A DNA stretch of 34,155 nt. Origin: Acidimicrobiaceae bacterium. GTDB taxonomy: Bacteria > Actinomycetota > Acidimicrobiia > Acidimicrobiales > UBA8592. The DNA lies in contig PBIQ01000041.1 in NCBI GenBank assembly GCA_002720485.1, positions 1-34,155 of the forward strand, read 5' to 3'. The notes below the pieces were generated by a model. That model searched no databases and was not told the origin of the DNA. It saw only the letters and a list, made by a program, of their open reading frames with translations. A program made the position numbers and the translations under genes. The first letter of the stretch is position 1; the number at the start of each line of letters is the position of its first letter. Below are positions 16,986-24,468 of the stretch, in pieces.

Positions 16986-17765
16986 TTAATTGTTCCGTGC
17001 GCGCATACCGCCATCAACAGGTATTGCAGCTCCGGTGATATATGAAGCTGCAGGCAAAACAAGCGATAGCGTAATGTGGGCAACTTCCTCCGGATTACCA
17101 AAACGACGAAGAGCGGTCTTTCGGCGGGCGAAGATCTCCTTAGATTCCAAAGGAATTTTTTCAGTCATTCCTGTGTGTATCGGCCCCGGGCAGACCGCAT
17201 TTACTGTCACTCCCGAAGGTCCAAGCTCAACAGCCAATGCTCTGGTTAAACCAACCACACCATGCTTAGAAGCCGTATATGGGCTAATGCCAGCAGAACC
17301 TCCGAGTCCTTCGGTACTAGCTATATTCACGACTCTCCCTTGCTGATCCCGGCGAAGATCATCAAGACAAGCCCGTATTAAACGCATCTGAGCATCAAGA
17401 TTCACAGTAAAGGTTGTTTCCCACATGTCTTCAAAGTCTGGGCTATCAATTGGCCCACCAACGCTAATGCCGGCATTGTTAACAAAAATATCGATAGGCC
17501 CCAAATCTGCTCGCACTTGCTCAACTAGTTCTGATGCAGCCTCTCGCCCTTGAAGATCAACAACATACTTTTCTGCTGTCCCTCCTGAATCCTGGATTTC
17601 GTGGAATGTTTTTTCAAGCCCCGATTGATTAACGTCACACAGAGCGACCGCAGCGCCTTCATCGGAAAACAGGTGAGCTGTTGCACGGCCCATCCCACTA
17701 GCAGCCCCAGTAACGATAGCGACTTTCCCTTCAATCGATCTACTTAACCCGCCTAATGGACCCAT
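16986..17765 (-). CDS. SDR-family NAD(P)-dependent oxidoreductase
   Basis: 259 residues, classical SDR. Cofactor motif TGAASGMG (19-26), Asp44 after the second strand (ALCDVNQ), which favours NAD(H), NNAG (96-99), catalytic Ser150, Tyr163 and Lys167 (YTASK), and VCPGPIHTGM. It is FabG-like, oxidising or reducing a secondary alcohol/ketone; the substrate is unknown. ATG at 17765 with TAGGAT 7 nt upstream, probably leaderless. It converges on the kinase gene across 99 bases with no clear terminator, and diverges from the MFS gene. It is a distant paralogue of the SDR at 4286-5074. Confidence 0.88.
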   Translation of the reverse strand: MGPLGGLSRSIEGKVAIVTGAASGMGRATAHLFSDEGAAVALCDVNQSGLEKTFHEIQDSGGTAEKYVVDLQGREAASELVEQVRADLGPIDIFVNNAGISVGGPIDSPDFEDMWETTFTVNLDAQMRLIRACLDDLRRDQQGRVVNIASTEGLGGSAGISPYTASKHGVVGLTRALAVELGPSGVTVNAVCPGPIHTGMTEKIPLESKEIFARRKTALRRFGNPEEVAHITLSLVLPAASYITGAAIPVDGGMRARNN

Positions 17766-17772
17766 TTGAAAG

Positions 17773-17778
17773 ATCCTA
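17773..17778 (-). promoter_or_regulatory. -10 hexamer of a probable leaderless promoter (SDR gene)
   Basis: TAGGAT on the minus strand, 7 nt before the ATG at 17765. No ribosome-binding sequence intervenes. Confidence 0.45.
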
Positions 17779-17944
17779 TAAGCAAATAGAGCTACTTTGC
17801 CCCTAGAACTATTAAACCTGAGTCAGCAAGCCGGTTCGAGAGCCAAATTTACAGAAAGCGACTTCGTTATCAAGCAGGGTGTATGGTGGCCTAGCGAAAC
17901 CAAAGCGAGCTTCAAAGGCCTACCAAGAGATGGGGAGAGTTTCC

Positions 17945-19357
17945 ATGGATTCAGAAACCACATTTGTTCCCCGACAAGCGTGGCTTACTCTAGCGATTGC
18001 TTCGGTCGCTTCCTTCATGATCGCTATAGAGACATCAATTATTTCCTTAGCCTTACCTCAATTACGAGCTGGATTTCCAGATGCTTCAGAAACAAAACTG
18101 TCATGGGTGGTTAATGCATACACCATCGGGGTGGCATCACTTCTTTTGGTTTCTGGATGGCTCGCAGACCGTTACGGCAGGAAGAAGTTATTCTTCGGCG
18201 GGTTATTCATCTTTTTTCTAGCCTCGTTCGTAGCAGCACTTTCTCCTTCAGCAGATTTTCTGATTACTGTTCGAGTATTTCAAGCAATCGGCGGAGCAAT
18301 GCAATATCCTGCCGGCCTTGCCCTACTTCTTGCAGCTTTCCCACCAGCTCGTATACAAACAGCTATTGGCATCTGGGGAGCTACCGGTGGACTTGCAGCT
18401 GCGCTAGGTCCGACAGTGGGAGCGCTTCTCGTTGACGCATTTGATTGGCAGGCAGTGTTCTTTATTAATGTTCCTGTGGCTGCCGTTGTTTTAGTCTTTG
18501 GTCCTCGATGGGTTGAAGAAAGCACTAGTTCTGCCGCGGCTGAACGAGTTGATCTATTGGGTGTGCCACTTGCCTCTCTTGGTGTAGGAACGGCAATATT
18601 CGCTATCACTCAAGGGGAAAATTGGGGATGGGGATCTCTAAATCTGTTGATTACTTTCCTGATTGCTGTCGTTCTAGTTCTTGCTTTCATTGTTCGATCC
18701 CGTAAGCACCCTGAGCCCCTATTTGATCTTGGATTATTCAAGATCCGTTCCTTTAGAATCGGCAGTATCGGCACGGTTTTCTTTATCGTTGCCTTTTTCT
18801 CATGGCTTATCTCTCTCCCAACTTTTTTACAAGGCGCATGGGAGTGGTCTGTTTTAGAGACCGGCTTCGCTATTGCTCCGGGACCAATGCTTTGTGCCAT
18901 TATTTCTCCTCCTGCAGGGAGGATTGCAGAACGAGTAGGAAATGGGCCGCTACTAACTCTTGGAGGGCTCTGTGGCGTAGCTGGACTACTTTGTCATTTA
19001 TCATGGACAGGAATAGAACCCGATTTACTTAAAGGCGTCCTAATACCTGGTTTACTGATTGGAATTGCTGCGGGACTGGGGTTCGCACAAATTATTGGAA
19101 CAACCATGAAAGACGTGCCCAGAGACCAATTTGCTATGGGAGGCGCAGGACGAACAACTATCTTCCAGCTTTCTTTGGCTTTGGGAGTCGCGCTTGCATT
19201 TACAATAATCGGGAATCCCAATAGGCCTTCAAATGAGGTTTTAGATGGTTTACAAATCACATGGATTATGGGAATTTGCTGCTATCTGGTACAAACAGTC
19301 CTCTTCGCTAGTTTTTCCATTACCGAAAAAGCAAACGCAAGACACAAGGTAGGTTAA
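17945..19357 (+). CDS. MFS transporter, DHA2 drug:H+ antiporter type (14 helices)
   Basis: 470 residues with about 14 hydrophobic segments. It has the DHA2 pattern: SFMIAIETSIISLALPQLR in helix 1 (usually D-T-T, here E-T-S), SWVVNAYTIGVASLLLVSGWLADRYGRKK split over helices 2 and 3 with the MFS motif A (GxLADRxGRK), and an antiporter-like segment GATGGLAAALGPTVGALLVD with motif C G-P-x-x-G. It probably exports lipophilic compounds using the proton gradient. ATG 17945 is chosen over the GTG at 17879 and ATG 17930 since GGGGAG lies 7 nt before it and the protein then begins close to helix 1. The VOC gene follows by 4 nt and is translationally coupled. Confidence 0.87.
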   Translation: MDSETTFVPRQAWLTLAIASVASFMIAIETSIISLALPQLRAGFPDASETKLSWVVNAYTIGVASLLLVSGWLADRYGRKKLFFGGLFIFFLASFVAALSPSADFLITVRVFQAIGGAMQYPAGLALLLAAFPPARIQTAIGIWGATGGLAAALGPTVGALLVDAFDWQAVFFINVPVAAVVLVFGPRWVEESTSSAAAERVDLLGVPLASLGVGTAIFAITQGENWGWGSLNLLITFLIAVVLVLAFIVRSRKHPEPLFDLGLFKIRSFRIGSIGTVFFIVAFFSWLISLPTFLQGAWEWSVLETGFAIAPGPMLCAIISPPAGRIAERVGNGPLLTLGGLCGVAGLLCHLSWTGIEPDLLKGVLIPGLLIGIAAGLGFAQIIGTTMKDVPRDQFAMGGAGRTTIFQLSLALGVALAFTIIGNPNRPSNEVLDGLQITWIMGICCYLVQTVLFASFSITEKANARHKVG

Positions 19358-19361
19358 CTGT

Positions 19362-19811
19362 ATGAAACAAAGAGGAATAAATCGTATTGTCGTTGCAGTT
19401 TGGGATTTCGACGCAGGAAAAATGTTTTTCCAAAAACTTCTTGGGGCGGATTTCGCTCCGGAAAATGATGATGGTGAAGCAGCTTCTTTCGGCGTGCGTG
19501 TCGCAATGGCATGGGATGCTGGGATTGAACTTGTCTCCCCCCTTCCAGGCGTCCACAGCAGCATTCGAGATGATATGGAAAAAACTGGGGAGGGGATCAA
19601 AGGAGTCGTTTTCGCCGTTCCTGATGTTGATCACGCAATGGAAGAAGGAAAATCTTTAGGAATGGAATCCTATTATTTCCTCGACTATTCGAAGCAACAG
19701 ATCGACGATAAATGCCAAGGAAGATTTGATACCTACAAAGAATATTTCATTTCTGCCGATGGGCCGTTAAACACGACAGTACTTCTTGGAGAATTCATAA
19801 ACCGAAGCTAA
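19362..19811 (+). CDS. VOC superfamily (glyoxalase/dioxygenase-like) protein
   Basis: 149 residues. The beginning, RGINRIVVAVWDFDAGKMFFQKLLGADF, is the first betaalphabeta module of VOC proteins, and GIKGVVFAVPDVDHAMEEGKSLGM is the second. Spacing and length match methylmalonyl-CoA epimerase or glyoxalase-like members, but the usual metal-binding His at the start of strand 1 is replaced here by Asn/Arg, so metal chemistry is uncertain. Co-transcribed with the MFS transporter, with the ribosome site AGGTAGG inside the end of that gene. It might detoxify or bind the exported compound; this is inference. Confidence 0.75.
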   Translation: MKQRGINRIVVAVWDFDAGKMFFQKLLGADFAPENDDGEAASFGVRVAMAWDAGIELVSPLPGVHSSIRDDMEKTGEGIKGVVFAVPDVDHAMEEGKSLGMESYYFLDYSKQQIDDKCQGRFDTYKEYFISADGPLNTTVLLGEFINRS

Positions 19812-19866
19812 ATTGCACACATTTTGCCTTTTCGGTTTTGAGTACTAGTGTCTAAATATCGCTTAG

Positions 19867-19893
19867 TTAATGATTGCATTAATTTCTTATAAC
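19867..19893 (+). promoter_or_regulatory. Inverted repeat and -10-like element upstream of the binding-protein gene
   Basis: TTAATG (19867-19872) and CATTAA (19877-19882) form a 6-bp inverted repeat with a 4-nt centre, directly before a -10-like TATAAC (19888-19893), which is 25 nt from the ATG. The repeat is a candidate operator site. No good -35 box. Confidence 0.3.
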
Positions 19894-19917
19894 GTATTTC
19901 ACTCAAAGGGGGGGGAA

Positions 19918-21489
19918 ATGAGTAAACGATTAGTAAAACTTTTGGCAGTTTTGTTCACTTTCGTCTTAATCGTCGCAAGTTGCGGAGGGGATGATGATAG
20001 TTCAGGTGCCAGTTCAAGTGAAGAGTCTTCATCGGCTTCTTCAGAGGAAGCTCCAGCTGAGGAGGAAGCTCCTGCTGAGGAGGAAGCTCCTGCTGAGGAG
20101 GAAGCTCCTGCTGAGGAGGAAGAGGAGGAAGCTCCAGCTGAGGAGGAAGCTCCCGAAGAACAACGAACAGCTTCTGACATTGGTGTCACAGAAGATACCA
20201 TACAAATCGCTGTTGTCGTTGCAGATCTTCAGGGTCTCATAGATATCGGATTCCCGCTTCCGGCCGCATTAAGCACAGAACATTTGGCTGAACGGTTTAC
20301 CAATTATTTCGACAGATGGAACGCCGAGGGTGGAATCAATGGACGAATGATTGAGGGGGTCACAATAGGGTGGGATCCACTTAATCCTGCCTCAATGGAG
20401 CAATCCTGCACCGAAGCCGTTCTTGATAACGAGGTTTTCATGGCGATTAATGCATCAGGTTTTAGTCAGGCATTTATCCCATGTTTCACCGAAGATAACG
20501 ATACAACGTTCTTCTATGGTGAAGTCGCTTCACAGGAGATGATTGATGCGGCGCCGAACCGTCTGTTTGCCCTTAACCCACCGTCTGAAATAGCAGGAGA
20601 GGCAGGAGCCCAACTCATTGTCGATCAAGGCCTCATACCTGCAGGTGCAAAAGTCGGTATTCTTGACTCAACAAACCCACCAATTGCTTCTGCTGGTGAA
20701 TCAGCAGCAGAGATACTTCAAGGAGCCGGATATACGACTACCACGATCACAGTCAACACACTAAGTGGCGATAATGCTGCTGCGAATGCTGAAGGTGCGG
20801 CTGCTGTTGCTCAATTCACTGCTGAAGGAGTGGATCACGTATTCGTTATTCTGCCATTCATTTATGCAGATGGTTTCTGGGGTGAAGTCGGAGCTCTTGA
20901 ACCATCTTGGGGTCGGACAATTCTTGATTCTGCGTCGTCAAACTGCACGCCTTTCGGGGCAAGCCGAACCAATCCATCAGCTGAAGGAGCGATCTGCGTA
21001 ACGTCATATGATTCATATGCTCTCATCGATGGTGGACTTCGCGATGATGATACATTCGAAGCCCAATGTCGAGAAGATTGGTTAGAGTTCTTCCCAATAT
21101 TCGAAGGCCAGAGTGATAGAGGAGCACCTTCCGGTGAAGTCGGTTTAGAAGCTTCAGATGGTTCATTGCTTAACTCAGACTATGCGCCAGGTGAATGTAC
21201 TATGCAGTACCTCATCAAGGAAGCCCTCGAAAACGCTGGAGTGAATCCAACAAGAGATTCATTTGCAGATGCACTTCGTGAGCTTTCAGGCCCGCAAGCA
21301 TTCCGCTCTAACGGCGAAGGTGCTTTTGGTCCCAGTAAGAATTACTTCTCAACTCAAATGCAAGCAGTACAATTCACACTTGCGTCAAAGAGTACCGAAC
21401 GAGGAGCAGATGGAACGTTCAACGGATGTCCTGCTCCGGTTAACTGCTGGATACCAATTACCGGTGAGTGGTTCAAAATAGAAGAATAA
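19918..21489 (+). CDS. ABC transporter substrate-binding lipoprotein (branched-chain amino acid type)
   Basis: 523 residues. Residues 1-21 form a lipoprotein signal peptide with lipobox VASC; Cys22 would be lipidated. A linker of Ser, Asp and then repeated EEAPA/EEEAPA units (about 43-80) separates the anchor from the binding domain. The domain begins at DIGVTEDTIQIAVVVADLQG, typical of periplasmic-binding fold type 1 LivJ/LivK-like proteins, and continues with YFDRWNAEGGINGRMIEGV and SCTEAVLDNEVFMAI. The longer frame from 19870 is rejected, since a run of eight Gs ends 2 nt before the ATG at 19918. A strong terminator follows. It should deliver its ligand to the LivHMG and LivF fusions encoded convergently at 21644-26676. 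Ligand unknown: amino acids, amides or urea are typical. Confidence 0.9.
   Translation: MSKRLVKLLAVLFTFVLIVASCGGDDDSSGASSSEESSSASSEEAPAEEEAPAEEEAPAEEEAPAEEEEEEAPAEEEAPEEQRTASDIGVTEDTIQIAVVVADLQGLIDIGFPLPAALSTEHLAERFTNYFDRWNAEGGINGRMIEGVTIGWDPLNPASMEQSCTEAVLDNEVFMAINASGFSQAFIPCFTEDNDTTFFYGEVASQEMIDAAPNRLFALNPPSEIAGEAGAQLIVDQGLIPAGAKVGILDSTNPPIASAGESAAEILQGAGYTTTTITVNTLSGDNAAANAEGAAAVAQFTAEGVDHVFVILPFIYADGFWGEVGALEPSWGRTILDSASSNCTPFGASRTNPSAEGAICVTSYDSYALIDGGLRDDDTFEAQCREDWLEFFPIFEGQSDRGAPSGEVGLEASDGSLLNSDYAPGECTMQYLIKEALENAGVNPTRDSFADALRELSGPQAFRSNGEGAFGPSKNYFSTQMQAVQFTLASKSTERGADGTFNGCPAPVNCWIPITGEWFKIEE
20044..20160 (+). repeat. In-frame Glu-Ala-Pro coding repeat
   Basis: Near-identical 18-nt units coding EEEAPA (GCTGAGGAGGAAGCTCCT), repeated about six times with small length variants (one with extra GAG codons). 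They make an acidic, extended linker between the lipid anchor and binding domain. Such arrays can change length by slippage. Confidence 0.8.
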
Positions 21490-21510
21490 ATTCTTGATAT
21501 TTAAGCTAAT

Positions 21511-21546
21511 TTAGGGGGCGGCGAGAGCTGCCCCCTAATACTTTTT
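21511..21546 (+). terminator. Strong rho-independent terminator of the binding-protein gene
   Basis: TTAGGGGGCGGC and GCTGCCCCCTAA (21511-21538) pair as a 12-bp stem with one G-T wobble around a GAGA tetraloop, followed by CTTTTT. It lies 21 nt past the stop codon at 21489. On the other strand there is no T-tract, so it works mainly rightward. Confidence 0.9.
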
Positions 21547-21643
21547 GGCCTGAAGTTACGCCAGAAATCCGGCCTTTCATTCGGTGCTTTGCAGCGGACA
21601 AGACCCGTCTAGCGCAATCCCTAGTGTTTATATTCGCCAGTGC

Positions 21644-24466
21644 TTAAGGCAAAGAACCATCGCCGCTTCGTTGGATTGCACGCTCATCAGTTCCAAGGTA
21701 TGAAGCGATAACGCTAGGATCGTTACTTACAGCTTCAGGTAATCCCTCGGCAATAACCGAACCGGATTCGAGGCAGTAGATTCTGTCACTAATCGACATA
21801 ACCATAGGCATGTCATGCTCAATCAGAAGAATAGAGCTTCCTAACTCCTTACGTATCGCTCGAATAAGAGGTCCAAAAGCTTCGGTTTCTTTTTGCGCAA
21901 CTCCAGCAGTAGGTTCGTCAAGGAGCATCAATTGGGTGTCGAGCGCGATTAATGCTCCAAGTTCCACGATCCGTCTCGTCCCCGTAGATAGCTCAGAGAT
22001 AAGCTGGTCCGCATATCTTCCCAAACCAAGGTAGTGAATGATCTCTTCAGCTTCGGCTTTCTTTCTTCGCTCTACAAATGGCGAAGGCGGCACTCCCAGC
22101 ATGGACGGCAGAAGTAGTGATCGTTCACGGGCTTCAAGCGCAGTCATAATAGTTTCGCGTGCAGTAAGGCTTCCAAAGAGTTTCGCATTTTGGAAAGCTC
22201 TACCAATGCCTTGTCTCGCTCGAGTATGGCTTGCACGATTATGAATGGACGTCCCATGGACTGTGATTTCACCTTCGGATGGAACGAAACCTGAAATTGC
22301 GTTCATCAACGTTGTTTTCCCAGCACCGTTTGTGCCTATCAGTCCAACGATTTCTCCTTGTTGAACATTAACTGACACATCGGCTACAGCGAGTCGACCG
22401 CCAAAACTAACTGAAACATTCACTGTCTCTAACGCCGGTTGGTCCTGTTTCGTGTGTGTCTTGTCAGGAGTACGTGTCCAGATCGCCTCCGATTGCCCTT
22501 TATAGGAAGGCGACCATTCTGTTTTGTTTGCCATCCACGTAAGCATTGTGTCGCGTGCGTTATGCAGAAGCGATATCAAACCACCGGGGAAATACATAAG
22601 AACCACAAGCATCCCTAAACCACTGGAGAAGAGGCGAACTTGTGAACTACTTTCAAAAACTGTCGGTATGCCCACTAAAAAGACTGTTCCTAAAACACCT
22701 CCGGTAATGGAAGATATACCACCGACAACCGCTATAGACATGACAAGCAGCGATTCGTTTGGTTGGAAGGCGAGTGAGCGTAAAGAACCAGTAGCAGGAA
22801 CGAGAAGCCCGCCAGCTAAAGCTCCGATTCCTCCTGAAACAGCGAACGCTATCAGTTTCGCCCGAGTGGGCGAAATTGTATAGGCTGAAGCGGTCATTTC
22901 ATTGTCACGTACGGCTAGTAAAGTACGGCCAATACCGGAACGGCGAAGGCGCCACATTAAGTAGATCACAACGGCAACAGCTGCAACGCATAAGTAGTAA
23001 TAGGCTTCCTTGTCGGTTCTAAGATCGTACCGGCCGAATATAACTGGAGGTTTAACCTTTGCGCCTCCCGCCGGGTTGGTATTCAACCGGTCTATTGAAA
23101 GAATCCATCGGCCAGCAACTAAAGAAAAGCCAAGGGTGGCGATCCCTAAATACAGGCCTCTTATTCGTAATGCTGGTATTCCAACAATAAGAGCTACGAG
23201 AATACCCCAAAGAACGCCAATTCCGAGAGCTAGAAAATAATTCAGTGATTCCGTGTAATAAGACGTCATGAATGCACCTACTGCCGCAAATGCGTATTGG
23301 CCTAGTGATAATTGTCCAGCCCAACCTGTTAGAACAACGGCAGAGAGAACTATTAGCATTACGACCATTACTCCAGCAAAGGCAATGAGGCGACTTGGTT
23401 TATCAACAACCCAAGGCAAACTGACGATTGTCAGAGCGAGGATAAGTATCCCAGCACGAGATACCCACTTATACATAGGATACTGAATTAGATCTTCATG
23501 AGCTGAGCGAAGTCGAGGTGTTAAAACCCAAGACTGTTCGCTTGTTCTGTTTCCTCGATTGATAAACAGCATCAAAATAAGAAGGATTAAGAAAATGGCA
23601 AGCAGGTTTGAACCATTTCCAATTCCCCAATCCTCAAGGAATCCTTTACCTTTGTTAGCAAGTACAAGACGATTGATTATCCCGATGAAAATTCCACCTA
23701 GTAAGGCTCTAGGGAATGACTGTAATTGTCCGAACATTGCTGCTGTTAGGGAAAATAGCAGCAGTTCAGGGCCGAGGCTAGATCCAACTCCGCCTGCATC
23801 TAATTGCTTGACCGGACCGATTAATAAAGTCGAAACGCCGGCCAAAACACCGGCGATAAACCAGACTTGTGTTGATACCGACCTGATCGAGATACCGGCA
23901 AGTTGCGCAGCACCTGGATTATCGGCTGCAGATCGCACAGCTAAACCAAATCGTGTCCTTTGGAGAAGATATCCAAGGGTAATTACTAAGAAGGGAACAA
24001 CAATAAGAACAGTGACTTGTTCACCTCGTAGAAGAATATCTAGACCACCTATTTTCCAGTATCCCGAGATTGGTTTCGGATAGTCAACGCGCTCATCGAC
24101 CGTTGGTAGCCAAACCTGAATCAAAGCGACTAATTGGGCAACGCCTAGTGTTGCAACGAAGAGAAGCAGTCGCGGTTTTGTAAAGAGCCTTCGGACGACT
24201 AAAAGTTCTGTGACTGTAGACACTGCTGCGCTTGCAGCGATAGCAAGAATCGCGGCCAGCCAATAAGGGAGGCCATAGTTAACCATTAACATGCCCATAA
24301 CAAAACCGCCCAAGGTTCCTATAGCCCCCTGGGCAAAGTTGATGACGCCGGTTGCTTTGTAAATGAGAACAAGTCCGATAGCGATCAGAGCATAGATAAG
24401 TCCATCAATGAATCCTTGAAAAAGTATTTCGTTACTGTAAATGATTCCGGCCACTGCTGACATCAT
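21644..24466 (-). CDS. LivH-LivM-LivG fusion: two permease domains and an ATPase of a branched-chain amino acid ABC transporter
   Basis: 940 residues in three parts. LivH-like permease about 10-303 (GLIYALIAIGLVLIYKATG and INFAQGA at 42-48, the hallmark of the family). LivM-like permease about 333-636 (LTGWAGQLSLGQ 379-390; EAA-type loop RRSGIGRTLLAVRDNE 508-523). LivG-like ATPase about 677-930: Walker A GTNGAGKT (711-718), signature LSTGTRR (826-832, usually LSYGQ), Walker B LMLLDEP (846-852), and IEHDMPMV as H-loop. These are normally three genes. The 2-nt gap to the upstream MFS-LivF gene makes them one operon. It should form the membrane channel and half of the ATPase pair for the lipoprotein encoded at 19918. 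The frame is continuous, so the fusion is not a sequencing join within the window. Confidence 0.93.
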   Translation of the reverse strand: MMSAVAGIIYSNEILFQGFIDGLIYALIAIGLVLIYKATGVINFAQGAIGTLGGFVMGMLMVNYGLPYWLAAILAIAASAAVSTVTELLVVRRLFTKPRLLLFVATLGVAQLVALIQVWLPTVDERVDYPKPISGYWKIGGLDILLRGEQVTVLIVVPFLVITLGYLLQRTRFGLAVRSAADNPGAAQLAGISIRSVSTQVWFIAGVLAGVSTLLIGPVKQLDAGGVGSSLGPELLLFSLTAAMFGQLQSFPRALLGGIFIGIINRLVLANKGKGFLEDWGIGNGSNLLAIFLILLILMLFINRGNRTSEQSWVLTPRLRSAHEDLIQYPMYKWVSRAGILILALTIVSLPWVVDKPSRLIAFAGVMVVMLIVLSAVVLTGWAGQLSLGQYAFAAVGAFMTSYYTESLNYFLALGIGVLWGILVALIVGIPALRIRGLYLGIATLGFSLVAGRWILSIDRLNTNPAGGAKVKPPVIFGRYDLRTDKEAYYYLCVAAVAVVIYLMWRLRRSGIGRTLLAVRDNEMTASAYTISPTRAKLIAFAVSGGIGALAGGLLVPATGSLRSLAFQPNESLLVMSIAVVGGISSITGGVLGTVFLVGIPTVFESSSQVRLFSSGLGMLVVLMYFPGGLISLLHNARDTMLTWMANKTEWSPSYKGQSEAIWTRTPDKTHTKQDQPALETVNVSVSFGGRLAVADVSVNVQQGEIVGLIGTNGAGKTTLMNAISGFVPSEGEITVHGTSIHNRASHTRARQGIGRAFQNAKLFGSLTARETIMTALEARERSLLLPSMLGVPPSPFVERRKKAEAEEIIHYLGLGRYADQLISELSTGTRRIVELGALIALDTQLMLLDEPTAGVAQKETEAFGPLIRAIRKELGSSILLIEHDMPMVMSISDRIYCLESGSVIAEGLPEAVSNDPSVIASYLGTDERAIQRSGDGSLP

Positions 24467-24468
24467 GG

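Noticed and set aside
20044-20160. CRISPR-like repeat array
   Set aside because: Units are contiguous, in frame and code for EEEAPA; there are no spacers.
23559-24083. 174-residue open frame on the plus strand
   Set aside because: It lies opposite the LivHMG fusion, is rich in Pro, Arg and Ser as expected of an antisense shadow, and has no recognisable domain.
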